NCBI GenBank assembly: GCA_039881045.1
Contig: JAYWVB010000036.1
Location: forward strand, 124,001 to 188,000
DNA: 64,000 nucleotides
Direction: 5' to 3'
Origin: Chaetomium olivaceum
Taxonomy: Eukaryota > Ascomycota > Sordariomycetes > Sordariales > Chaetomiaceae
Positions 33,720 through 43,731 of this stretch are shown here, piece after piece. Every line of letters begins with the position of its first letter. Position 1 is the stretch's first letter. The notes under the pieces were generated by a model, which saw only the letters and a program-made list of their open reading frames with translations, made no database searches and had not been told where the DNA came from. A program made the position numbers and the translations under genes.

Positions 33720-34941
33720 GATTTAGAGACTGACGGGATTGCTTGTTTTCATGACCGGGCTGCTCGAGATCGGAACGGCGTGACTGGTAAAGTCCAATTC
33801 TTCCCGACGGTGAAGTCTCCTGCTTTGTTGTTGACCCCTGGAGACCCCTGTTTAGCTGCTCGGGCCTGAATGGAAGCGGACCACCTGAGGCTCAGCTAGG
33901 GCGGCACTCACAACCTCCCGCCGCCCCACCACGGGCATCTCCACCTCCACTCTCGACAAATGGAGAAGACGGAAACCTGGAAGCGAGGTTCTGGAGGATT
34001 GAAAGGTGGCAGAATCACTCAGAGAACTGAACTATTATGTATTCCCGACTACCCCTACCTCTAGTATAGCTGAGTAAATTCAATACATGGAAGTGCTAAA
34101 ATTCGCAAGCTTATTTTCAGCAGGTCGAACAAGGCTGGACGACGGAGGTATTTTACAGAAAACCCGGTGTCGGTATTCAGTTGCAAGGTTTCCCATAGTT
34201 ACTGACATGAGTTACCCCAGCTCGCCTGCCACCGCCTTTTTTTTGGTCTTGGCAGAATTGGGGAGGCAGGGAGATCTGGGCATTGTTCTGACCTCGGGAA
34301 ACGCGCATTGTTTGCAAGCTCTGACGGTAATTTTCTATTGTCGCCAACAACAATAGCAAAAAGAGAAAAAGAAAAAACATAACATAAAATGTCATCTGCA
34401 AGTGCATTTTACTGTGCCTGTAAATAGCGGGCTCTCGTTGAATACATATGCAAGAGCGGAGACCATTTTAAGTAGCGTGACCTGCGTCTAATGCTGCAGC
34501 TTTAAGGTTCCCACTGCCCGGGCGACCCAGCGCCCAAGCACCCTATAACAAACGGTCGCTGGTGGGCTGAGACGGCTTTTCCCTCTCCGTCAATCGTTCA
34601 TTTGCCAACGACCAGACTCCAAATCGCGACCATCAAATAACTTTGCGGCCGGAACCTAAGACTTTGTTTCTTGGGTATCGCAGGTTGCACGATTGAAACT
34701 TGCCTTCTTTTCCCCATTTTCTGTCGCGCCATTGCACTGGTGCTCGTCGGGCTGAGCCTGTCGCACCTCAGCCAAACGTTTGGTGAGAGGCTGACCCTTT
34801 TCGCCGTTTCCGATTACCAAGACCCAAAAATTTGGGCCCGGGTCAATCCAGCTGTTGATTGATGCTGCCTGCCGCTTCAAGACAGCCACAACACCTTTAC
34901 GAAAGACCCTCAATTCATTCCACCACCTTCACACGTTCACC
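33720..34941. promoter_or_regulatory. Divergent intergenic region, GNAT / zinc-finger gene
   Basis: 1.2 kb between two divergent start codons, so both promoters lie here. No coding ORF is supported. Confidence 0.45.
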
Positions 34942-36198
34942 ATGTCCTCAGAAGCCGGGGAAACCGGCAAAGCCGGCGTCATCGTCGCACCGGACGATGC
35001 GCCTCCTCTAGACAAGCTTGTAAGTCGGGAGGCGTCGACCTGGCACTCCACTCTACTGACCTGGCTTTCCCCCTTGCAGTCCCATGCTGTTCTCGATGAT
35101 CTATTATACAACATTGTCCATGATCTCCTGGTCAAGGTTCACCGAGACGAAAAAATTGCCCGAGCCAATACGGCCGCCATCAAAGTCGAGAAGCTTGCCA
35201 AGAACACCTCGGACGGCGCAACAACAGAACTCAAACCCGACGTGGAGATCGAGACCGATGCAGCGATATACAAGGATGGCAGGGTAGCGCTGAAAGGCAA
35301 TCCTCTCAAGTCGACGAAGGAAATCCTATGCTCGAAGTGCCACCTCCCACGACTGCACCACCCAACGGACGGCAAAGGCGCGAGGAAGCCGGACCCGGGC
35401 GTCATCTACTGCAAGAAACACCCCTACATCGACAAGCCGGGCTACGACATTTACGGCCAAACGTGGGTTGCCCCTGGCCCGGGGCGGGGCAAGAAGAAGA
35501 AGGACCAGAAGCTGGACCCCAGCGACCCGAGCTCTCCGGCGCCGGCTGAGGGGGGCGCGAAGGACCGGGCGTCGAATGTCCTCAATTTCCCTAGCGCGAC
35601 ATGTCCCAAGTGCAAGCGGTGTATTCTGGTGACACGTCTGAACAACCACATGGGCTCGTGCATTGGAAACAGCGGGCGGACCGCCAGTAGAGCGGCGGCG
35701 CAGAAGATTAGCAACGGCAGCAACGGCGGCAGTCAGAACAATGACAACACGCCGCCCGGTAGCCAGAAAGGCACACCACGGCCTGGGAGTCGTGGCGGCA
35801 GTCCTAGAAAACGCGACGTCGACGAATTCGACGAGGACGGAGAGGAATCCGATCAGCCTAACCCGAAGAAAAAGAAGGCCAAGCTGAACTCACTAAATAA
35901 GAAGGTGATTCTGAAGGCCAAGGCTTCCGGCGCCGCCGGCAACTCCAAGAAGGACAAAGTTAAGGGCAGCTCGAATCTCAATGTGGAGCAGAAGGTGGGG
36001 AGTGATACGAAGGACTCGACAGTGCAAGTGGCGCCAAAGAAGCCGACGCCCAAGCTAAAGGGTGTCTCGCCTGCCAAGAAGCTCAAGCTGGGCCCGGCGA
36101 AGCCACCGTTACCTTCGCCCGGCAGCAAAAAGGGCAAACGGGACCAAGACATGGAGAGCGAGTCATCCGAGACCATGTCCTCCCCGCCGCCGCGTTAA
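34942..36198 (+). CDS. Two-zinc-finger nuclear protein, Sgf11-like
   Basis: Probable chromatin or transcription factor. Exons 34942-35019 and 35080-36198, 398 aa. The 60-nt intron (GTAAGT...TTGCAG) is in frame and stop-free. A helical N-terminal part (SHAVLDDLLYNIVHDLL) is followed by a Cys/His cluster, CSKCHLPRLHHP...YCKKHPYIDKPGYDIYGQ. A second finger, CPKCKRCILVTRLNNHMGSC, follows with a basic IGNSGRTASR. The second finger resembles the Sgf11/ATXN7L3 finger (CxxCxR...R..HxxxC followed by R.ASR), which links the SAGA deubiquitinase module to nucleosomes. The C-terminal half is Lys/Ser/Pro-rich with nuclear-localisation-like stretches such as NPKKKKAKLN. I am sure of a zinc-binding nuclear protein; the SAGA link is moderate inference. 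Confidence 0.7.
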   Translation: MSSEAGETGKAGVIVAPDDAPPLDKLVSREASTWHSTLLTWLSPLQSHAVLDDLLYNIVHDLLVKVHRDEKIARANTAAIKVEKLAKNTSDGATTELKPDVEIETDAAIYKDGRVALKGNPLKSTKEILCSKCHLPRLHHPTDGKGARKPDPGVIYCKKHPYIDKPGYDIYGQTWVAPGPGRGKKKKDQKLDPSDPSSPAPAEGGAKDRASNVLNFPSATCPKCKRCILVTRLNNHMGSCIGNSGRTASRAAAQKISNGSNGGSQNNDNTPPGSQKGTPRPGSRGGSPRKRDVDEFDEDGEESDQPNPKKKKAKLNSLNKKVILKAKASGAAGNSKKDKVKGSSNLNVEQKVGSDTKDSTVQVAPKKPTPKLKGVSPAKKLKLGPAKPPLPSPGSKKGKRDQDMESESSETMSSPPPR

Positions 36199-36883
36199 TC
36201 ACAGCAGCCACGACGGAATGTCGTGCCATACGCGGCCGGCATCACGTTGTTTACCATTTCGCACTTGCATCTTCTTCTCACACATTGCATTGGCCACGGT
36301 TCGGATAATTCTTGCATTGCCCACGGCGGGCTGGTCCAGGTTTGGGGCGTTCTCTGCTGCATTTGGCTTCACACGGCTCCGAGCATTCACGGCGACACGG
36401 GTTCTAGGGTTATTATGACGGGGGGAACCTTGGCGGGTCGCGCGTAGGCAGACGGGTATGGAAACAGAAAGGCGTTGGGCAGCGGTTTGGTTGTATACAC
36501 GGGAGGGATGATTTAGGCGGACCGTTTGGGTCGGCCTGCTTGGTACCCAGCGTTCGCGCTGGCGCCGTGGTTTTCCACTCACTGGATGGGGAGGGTTTTT
36601 TTCTGAGACACCATGCCTGCTCTACGGCGCAGGATGGGCAGCTCCTGTATATTACCATCCCCGTGAGAAGGCACAGGCGAAGCGAAATACAAATGATTCA
36701 TGGCTTGCCTATTTTTGACACTATTGTTGACCAGGTATTATTTCATCGCATCCCCGTAACCGATTCACCGATAGTACGACAACAACAGGCCATATCATAA
36801 GGAACCTCCCCCCCTCCACTCCCCGCCCCGATCAAAAATCCCCACACTTCCCGACCATAACCCCAAACCAAACCAAACCAAAC
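36199..36883. other. Convergent 3' intergenic region
   Basis: 3' flanks of the zinc-finger gene (+) and the cyclophilin (-). No element recognised. Confidence 0.45.
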
Positions 36884-37607
36884 CTACAATTTCTCCCCCG
36901 CCACCCCCTCCCCCTCCTCACCGTTAACGACCCACGCCTTGACGATGCGCACCCCGTCCCCCTTGGGCCGGTCCTCCCCGTCCGTCGGCACCAGGCCCAT
37001 GCGCTGCACCACCCGGATGCCCTTCTTGACCCGCCCAAAGATGGTGTGCTTGCCGTCGAGCCAGGGGGCAGGGGCCAAGGTGATGAAGAACTGGCTGCCG
37101 TTGGTGTTGGGGCCGGCGTTGGCCATGGAGAGTATGCCGGCGCCGGTGTCTGTTTTTCGTTTTTTTTCTTTCTTAGCATTTTTTGGGGGTGTGTTGGGGG
37201 TGTCGGTGTTAGGGGGGTGGGTGTGGTAGAAAGAAAGACTGGGGCAGGGTTTGGGTAGAGAGAGATGGGATGGGGGGGAAAGAGAGGCGGAGGAATACGT
37301 ACGCTTCAGGTCGTCGCGGATCTCGTCCTCAAACTTCTCGCCATAGATGCTGCTCCCGCCGCGGCCGGTCCCCGTCGGGTCGCCGCCCTGGATCATAAAG
37401 TCCTTGATGATGCGGTGGAAGATGGTGTTGTTGTAGTAGCCGCGTTCAGCGAGAGTGGAGAAGTTTTGGCACGTCTTGGGCGCGTGCTCGTTGTACAGCT
37501 CCACGAGGATGGTGCCCTGTCGGTATATCAGTTTGTGGATCCGGTAGATGTAGTAGCATAAGACGAAAACTGACCATGGAGGTTTCGAGGGCTACGTCTG
37601 TCGCCAT
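36884..37607 (-). CDS. PPIL1: Peptidyl-prolyl isomerase, PPIL1/Cyp1-type cyclophilin
   Basis: Single-domain cyclophilin of the spliceosome-associated PPIL1 group. Three exons: 37575-37607, 37303-37516 and 36884-37149, 170 aa. The introns (GTCAGT...ACAG; GTACGT...CAG) give MATDVALETSMGTILVELYN and DLKHTGAGILSMAN. Catalytic and cyclosporin-pocket residues are visible in FHRIIKDFMIQGGDPTGTGRGG, MANAGPNTNGSQFFIT and APWLDGKHTIFGRV. The C-terminus is slightly longer than usual (VNGEEGEGVAGEKL). The middle intron (37150-37302) is about 150 nt, longer than its neighbours. Identification is secure. Confidence 0.95.
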
Positions 37608-38196
37608 TTTGGTGTGGTGTGAGAAGTGAGAAGAGTGCGCAGTTCGGTGTGAGTTTGAGGCCCGGAGGTTGAGATGCCTGTGGCCGGTTAGTCTTCTGGG
37701 GAAGACAAAAAAAAGTCGGGTGTATTCTTCTAATCTGAATAAAACCCGGAACTCGCACTTTCGCAGTAAAAAAGGATCGTTGGTGATGGAGTGTCGTGAG
37801 ATGGTTGTAGGTGCGTGATGAATTGAGGATGTATGTAAAGTGGTATGGCATCCAAACAAGTCTTGATAATTACGCCAAAATACGAGTAATGTAACATGAA
37901 ATACATGATTTCAACCTGAACCATCAACAACACCCCTTTCCTCCTCATCCACAACTCCCTATCAGACCTCTCAGTCTTCTATCTCCTGCTCCTCCATACC
38001 TGCCCACAATTTAACCTTGATGAACTCGGTCTTGCCAGCCACCTTCTGGCCAAAAAGGTCGAACACCAAAAGAAAATAAGTCCGTGTACAAGAAAAGTAG
38101 AAAAACAACTTAAAAAGGAGAAGATATAGGAGAAAAGGAGGGAAAATGGAAACAGAGTAAAGGAAATGTAGATAGAGGAAAAAGATATTCTCTCGA
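37608..38196. other. Intergenic, AT- and purine-rich
   Basis: Upstream of the cyclophilin. A purine-rich stretch near 38090-38190 stands out against the GC-rich surroundings. A leftward ORF (37971-38312) is compositionally odd (Phe/Leu runs) and not convincing as a gene. Confidence 0.4.
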
Positions 38197-38322
38197 CTAC
38201 CGAAAAACTCTTGTTCCAATTTTACAACTCGAGCTTCTACACTTGGAGTCCGGCTTTTTTTGCCCATGTGGTGCCAGCTCCGCCCGCCCCGTTGGACGCC
38301 GCAGGAACACAACTGGCGGACT

Positions 38323-38433
38323 CATTTTGCCATTTTTCAGTCGTTGGACCTTGGTCACCACCCCAAAGGAGCCCGCTCCGAGCTTGTTGAGAATCTTGTA
38401 GTTAGTATCCACGTCTTTTAACGTCTCGAACAT
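38323..38433 (-). pseudogene. Protein kinase N-terminal fragment (relic)
   Basis: From ATG at 38433 the reading gives a short head and then YKILNKLGAGSFGVVTKVQR, the beta1-beta2 region and Gly loop (GxGxFGxV) of a protein kinase. No VAIK lysine, HRD or DFG motif follows in any frame down to 37971; the frame runs into unrelated low-complexity sequence. I read it as a truncated, decayed kinase copy rather than a working gene. Confidence 0.55.
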
Positions 38434-39027
38434 TTACCACCATGGCTTTGAGGGCGCGGATACCTCTCTGCGATACTTCACATAGAGTTCCCTTTACGAT
38501 GGAAGACGTGATATCTGGAACTCAGTGAGGAAACGGGCCCGCAAGAATTCGTGAGCGAGGGCCCCGCCTGGCCGCAAAACCCGTCCCGTTCTGAAGCTGG
38601 ATGCTAAGCATACCAACTCATCCAGAACGCCAACGTGATAGGCCGTTACGACCTTGGAGTAGCGGTTGTGTCCCCAACATGGCGTCCTTCGAGAACCAAC
38701 AGCATAAGGAATCGAGGAGATTCATGTGTCGAACCAAACACTGCGTTTCATGTCAAATATAGGCGTCTAGTGCACTGGAGTACTACCAAGTTACAAACAC
38801 TGAGGTGTCAGGTTTTGTGCAGTCTGTAGAAACCACCGAGGAAGTTGAGCGACTAAGCCATCCGTGGCTATTAGATTCCTACGAACTTGACCCGTAATCC
38901 CCTTCTCGAATTCACAATATCGTCATACTTGTTTCACTGTCTCGGACACCCAGCAAAGTTCACAATATTGTCATACTTGTTTCACCATCCTCAACCACCC
39001 CATCAGACACCCCAGCCATCACGCTTC
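38434..39027. other. Intergenic region
   Basis: Holds a direct repeat (38911-38985) but no supportable gene. Confidence 0.4.
38911..38985. repeat. 27-bp direct repeat, two copies 48 bp apart
   Basis: Copies at 38911-38937 and 38959-38985 share TTCACAATAT, then C or T, then GTCATACTTGTTTCAC: 26 of 27 positions are identical. They lie just beyond the CFEM gene's stop codon. Confidence 0.9.
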
Positions 39028-39592
39028 TTACATCGCGGCCGCCACCCCCAAGGCACCAAGCAGCGCCCCTGCACCCATAATAGCCGGCGTAGCCATGGCA
39101 GCAGCACCCGTACTGGTCGACGACGCGTCGTTCTGACCGGCCGAGTCAGATGTCGAGGTAGGCGTCGTGGCTGAGGTCTCGGAACCCTCAGCCGGAGTGG
39201 CAGCGGTACCGGAGGTCGAGGACGCCACATCATTTCTGGTTGCTGCCGTGGTCAAGGCAGAGTTAGAAGCCGCCGTGGCCGAGTAGCTGGAGCACTGGGC
39301 CGCGCCCGCGCTCTGGGCCTGGATCAGCTGCGTGCCGGTGCAGCTGGAGAGCAGGCACGGGGCGGCGCTAGCGGCGATGAAGGACTGGGTCGGGCCACAC
39401 TGGCAACCGAGGTCGCTGGCGCCGCAGCCTGCCGCGCTGATAGCGCTGATAAGACAGGCGGTCTGGGGAGAAGTTAGTGTGTGGGGGGTTCTTGCAGGTG
39501 GCACGGGAACGCACGGCGCAGTCAGGTTGACCTGAGAGGTTCTGGGCTAGGGCGAGACCAGTGGCCGCGAGAAGGAGGAGTGTGGTCTTCAT
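39028..39592 (-). CDS. CFEM-domain GPI-anchored protein
   Basis: Secreted fungal eight-cysteine (CFEM) protein; relatives bind haem, build cell wall or act as effectors. Two exons: 39515-39592 and 39028-39462, 170 aa. The signal peptide is MKTTLLLLAATGLALAQ. The intron (GTGCGT...CCCAG) joins GQPDCA to TACLISAISAAGC and creates the CFEM pattern: PDC, AC, GC, D, C, C, PC, SC and a final QC, eight cysteines in total. A Ser/Thr/Ala-rich spacer follows. The hydrophobic end GAGALLGALGVAAAM looks like a GPI-attachment signal. Start chosen at 39592 because it begins the signal peptide. Confidence 0.9.
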
Positions 39593-40163
39593 TTTGTCCG
39601 GATTTGAAACTAGGATTTGATCTGGAATCGAAGGCAAAGTTGTGTGGACAGACGTCGAGATTCAAATTTGTACCTGAGACGAAGTTGTTGTGATGAAGTT
39701 CGGAGAGTTTGTTCGAGCTGAAACGATTACTTGACGTACATTTATGGCATGTCCCTCGGATTGGAGTGCAGGGAGAAAAGTAAAGATCAGCCAGGCACAG
39801 CCGGTGCTGTCGTATGACCCTTACTCTGTACCTGCCTCGTCATCCCGGAAAGCCACTATAATGCCGATTCGCCAGGAAGGGACGGTGTGTCAAGAGAACC
39901 TGAAGTCGGGTGTGAGAGGCAGAGTTTCCCGCTGTTCCCCAGACCGGGCATCCACGCGGGAAGGATCGACTGCAACACGGAAGACGGGGAGATTGAGACA
40001 CAACCCCCGCTGTGTGGGTTGCCCACTCGGGCTTCGTCCCTTCCATTCCCACAACGGACTTTGTGTCACACCCGGGTAGGTAGCAAACGTCATAAAATGG
40101 TGTGTGCATAACACGTGTGCCTGCCGCGGAAAGTGTGTCCCGGGAAAGACTTCCCTCCCCCTC
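39593..40163. other. Intergenic region left of the transposon
   Basis: Promoter side of the CFEM gene. No gene seen before the target-site duplication at 40164. Confidence 0.45.
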
Positions 40164-40171
40164 ATTGCCAA
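40164..40171. repeat. Target-site duplication, left copy
   Basis: ATTGCCAA directly abuts the left terminal CAG. It is identical to 43239-43246. Confidence 0.95.
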
Positions 40172-40192
40172 CAGCGCTCCCAACAATCCAAT
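40172..40192. repeat. Left terminal inverted repeat of hAT element
   Basis: Begins CAGCGCTCCCAACAATCC. It matches the inverse of the right end at 20 of 21 positions. Confidence 0.93.
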
Positions 40193-40378
40193 CAATCCAA
40201 TTCCCGTTTCATGATTGGGTTGAATTGGGATCTTGCGGAAAGATTGATTGATTGACGCCCCGGAATTGAATTGAATTGGTGAATTGCAATCTACATCACA
40301 TGACTTCGGTGGCACTCCCTTATCTCCCTTAGCTCCTAAGATAACCATGCCCTTGATAACAAACCCGCTACTAAAGAG

Positions 40379-42882
40379 TCAAGCATTTCCATTCCGCAGC
40401 CAATTTTTCAGGCATTGAATCTTGGATATCGTATCATCCTGTACAGAATGCCTCTGCATCCCCACCGCCAGTTTGGCGAGGCTGAACGTCCTCTCGCACT
40501 CTGTTGACATGGCTGGAAGTGAGAGCATGTCGAACGCCATCTTCGACAACCTAGGAAATCGCTCCCGGTTACTCAACCACCACTGTAATGGCTCTTCCAC
40601 CGGCCTAACAGGTTCGCCAAGGTAAGCTGCTACCTCATCCAGTCCGTGGATAGCTTCGGGAGGATCGTAAAAGTCATCTCCATAGAGGTAGTATGGCCCC
40701 CGGCGCTCAGGGCTTAAACGATCTTGTGCCTCGTCTGGGTATTCCTCTTCAAAGAACTCTTTGAACTCTCCAATGATCGACTCCGCCTTTCCTCGCTCGT
40801 TGACGAAGAATCGTTGTATCCACCTTGCTCTGCAACCGGGGAGCAGTATCATAGCTGCCCAATAAGCTGGAGATGTCTCCATCAAATTCACATACTTCCT
40901 GAGCTTCTGAATCGCAAGGCTGAGGCTTGTTTGGATTGTGTTGAAGCCCCCACGGCCAAGGTCTTCGATCACTGGATCTCCCAGCTCAATTTGAGGAGTG
41001 TCAGCTGTACTAGGATATCTGGTTCTGAGGTTTGGAAGATCAACCTCGTAACCTTCAAACCGCCGTGGCAACTGCGGGGCTCGTTGTGGTCTGCTGGGTT
41101 GTGATGGCGGTGATGGAGACTTTTCCCGAGGCGGTGACTCGACGGGGAGGAGCTCCGAGCTGGCGAACTGCACTTTCTCGAATGCCATGGAGTATTGCTG
41201 GCTTAACTTTTCAAGGTCTCTGAGTAGCGTATAGGCGTGCGCGATAACCTCGGCAAAATTAGGCTCCCTGCCCTCAAACTTTTTCGTGATGATCTTGAAA
41301 GGTTCAAGAATGGCTAAGACCTCCGTCAAAACTGCCCAGTCTGAGGTTGTAAGCAGCATCTCCTTGTTGAGTCGCTTCTGGGAATCCTTGTCCCGGGACC
41401 AACGGACTGAAAACACCTCCAACGGGTCCTTCAAAACCATAGCCCGCTCAATCATGAAGTAAACAGAATTCCAGCGGGTATCATTGTCGGCTCTAGGATG
41501 AAGTTTAGCGGTGTTGGGGTCGAGGAGGATAGAACCGAACTCTTCCCGCTCTTCCTCAGTCAATTGGCCCTTGGCAATCTCAAAAAAACTCTCGCGGCGC
41601 TGAGGACTGCGGCGGATAAAATGAACAAGGTAGTGGAGCTTTCCAATGGGACCTGCTTCCCGCCATTGCTTCAGAAGCTCCTCCTCTTGCTTAGTGTCAA
41701 GGCGAGCTTGAGAGCTCTCATCAAACGATCGGAGGATGCGCTTGTTGCCTCCTTCAAGGAAAGCCTTGGCAACGAGATTCAGAATGTGGCCAAAGCAGCG
41801 GAGTCGGCGCTTCCTCTTCAGCTTCGCGATTTCAACAGCGGCGACCTCGGAGTTAAAGTGTCGTAGTACAGCGGAGATGCAGCCATCATTTGAGTCCACG
41901 TTGTCAGACTGGAAATAACCCAATTGCTGGGCCAGGCCGAAGCGCTCGATAACCTCAATCAGTCCTTGGCCAGGTTATCACCGCTGTGACTCCCCGTAAT
42001 CCTTTGAAGCGCCAGAAGGTGCGTTTGCAATGTCCCAGAGTCGTCAAGAGAGTGTCCAACTACCGCCATTAGGGCGACAGAGTTGGTCGAGGTCCACAGG
42101 TCGAATGAGAGGTGTTTCTTGAAGGCCGGGGATGATGCAAAAGTCTGCTTGATCAAAGCAAATTGCTGGTCGTAGAGATCGTCTAACCATCTCCTTATGG
42201 TCGACCCAGACTCCGGTAATAAAATAGCAGCCTTCTCGGTGTTCAACTGCATCAACAAACTCCGGAAATGGGGGTTCTGAACGACCGAAAAGGGTAGGTT
42301 TGCATCGACGATCCAGTTGAGCATCGTATCCCGAAACATTTCTGATGTACTCTTCAACACAGGAGTTCGAAGTACATGGCTAGTCGAAGCAGAAGGCCGC
42401 AACCAAGCCAACCGCATGCGTTTGCTTGGACCCTCAACACTACCGCCGCCCTCTTCAGCAATAGAAGCTGTCTCGGTAATCCTGTGGGACTTCTTCAAGT
42501 GTTGAGCAGCAGCGCTCGTAGCCTGGGAGTTGAAGATGCTGGAGCAAAGCTCGCAACACCAGAAAGAGCCATCAGACTTGTCTCCTTGTAATCGCGTGAG
42601 CCAGATTCCGTGTTTCCCAATCCACGAGGTGCGTTTTTTCTTAGATAACCATTCCTCTAGAATATATTTCTTCCCTCTCTGAGAAATCGTTGGAAGGTCA
42701 TCGACAGCGTGGGGCAGTTGTTCTAGGGAGATCTTTGCTGCATCGCGAGCTTGATCAGCAAGGCTGCGGGTTTGGCGGAGGCGAGAGAGGGCGCTGTTTC
42801 CGGCAGTGGAAGCGGTCGATAGGAGGGTCGGGGCATCGCTGGAAACTGAAGCTGTATCCGAGGGATCAGCGAAGTCAGCCAT
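40379..42882 (-). CDS. hAT transposase with one frameshift
   Basis: DDE-type transposase of the element. Intronless; about 834 aa once one base is restored. The N-terminal part (42882 to about 41965) has a BED-type zinc finger, FWCCELCSSIF...HLKKSH, and LSFDLWTSTNSVALM with the first catalytic Asp. The C-terminal part (about 41965-40379) has GYFQSDNVDSND (second Asp), RADNDTRWNSVYFM, and the hAT dimerisation block with STECERTFSLAK and the end LKNWLRNGNA. Between GDNLA and GLIEVIERFG the frame shifts: GCCAAGGACTG lacks one base (about 41964-41970 on +), giving a stop at 41959. The copy is therefore either inactive or carries a sequencing error. The break is small and both halves are otherwise intact. 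Confidence 0.93.
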
Positions 42883-43217
42883 GGCGGCAGGTCAGGGCCA
42901 CTGGCGGCAACAGTACTGGCCTGGTACAATCGGTTGGTGAGCTGGTAACGCAACGCCAACAAAGAGAACCATCGCGATAATTACTTAGTGGATAACGCGT
43001 CTCGAACCGAAGGCCCACAGCGCGTTTAACAAGGGCTACCCCGGGGCCCGCCAGCCATTCAGGTGGGTTTTGGGGGCGGTCCAAAAAAGGCAAAAAACCA
43101 GGGGCATGATTGTCAATTCGTCAATCAATCAGCGGTCTCGGATTGGATTAAATTGGGCCCGAAAAGTCCGTGATTGATTTGGATTGGGTTGATTGGATTG
43201 GAAGATTGCCAAGAAAA

Positions 43218-43238
43218 ATTGGATTATTGGGAGCGCTG
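43218..43238. repeat. Right terminal inverted repeat of hAT element
   Basis: Ends GGATTATTGGGAGCGCTG, the inverse of the left terminus with one mismatch. Confidence 0.93.
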
Positions 43239-43246
43239 ATTGCCAA
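43239..43246. repeat. Target-site duplication, right copy
   Basis: ATTGCCAA immediately after the terminal CTG, identical to the left copy. Confidence 0.95.
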
Positions 43247-43658
43247 TGCAGCCCGCAGCCAATATTGGATGGGAACGCGCCAATAGGTGTGTGATACATC
43301 CCCAATCCGTTCAGGTCCCCTCTCGGCACTCGCCTTGGTTTGTTTGTGGCTGACGAGAATCTCAGCTTTCCCATGATCGAATGGACTCAAATGGATGTCG
43401 AAACTTCTTGAGCAGTCGAGACGACGGGACTCGGAGCCCGTGGTCGATGCGGGTATGTGGGTCCCCGCTCCGGAGTCTTGAATCAAGGACCCACTTTAGG
43501 AAAGACCTCCTCTGACGTCCTCCTCTCCTGCATTGAGCAGCGAAGGAATGAGGAACAAACAAAAAAAAGAAGCGGCCCAGTTTCTAGTTTATCTCCAGCA
43601 ATACGGGGGCTGAGGGAATAACGTCCGGGCAAAAAAAAGCCAAAAGAAATGATTTTTC
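43247..43658. other. Spacer between transposon and tRNA
   Basis: No gene seen. The right end carries the 3' terminator of the tRNA. Confidence 0.45.
43631..43645 (-). terminator. Pol III terminators of second tRNA-Asn
   Basis: On the minus strand a T4 run (43642-43645) and then a T8 run (43631-43638) follow the tRNA 3' end by about 13 nt. Confidence 0.7.
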
Positions 43659-43731
43659 TCCTCCGGGAAGGCTCGAACTTCCAACCTCCTGATTAACAGT
43701 CAGACGCGCTAGCCAATTGCGCCACAGAGGA
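43659..43731 (-). tRNA. tRNA-Asn (GTT), second identical copy
   Basis: All 73 nt are identical to the tRNA at 11225-11297, in the opposite orientation. It has the same GTT anticodon and no intron. The flanks do not match those of the first copy, so only the gene itself is conserved. Confidence 0.97.

Larger units (their letters stand above)
40172..43238 (-). mobile_element. hAT-family DNA transposon, 3,067 bp
   Basis: Complete hAT element. The terminal inverted repeats are 21 bp with one mismatch (CAGCGCTCCCAAYAATCC core; 40172-40192 and 43218-43238). An exact 8-bp duplication, ATTGCCAA, flanks both ends, as known for hAT transposition. It carries one leftward transposase gene (40379-42882). 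Subterminal regions on both sides (about 40184-40290 and 43108-43208) hold many ATTG/AATCCAATC-type short repeats that may be transposase-binding sites. The perfect TSD points to a recent insertion. The element sits in intergenic DNA between the CFEM gene and a tRNA gene. Confidence 0.95.
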
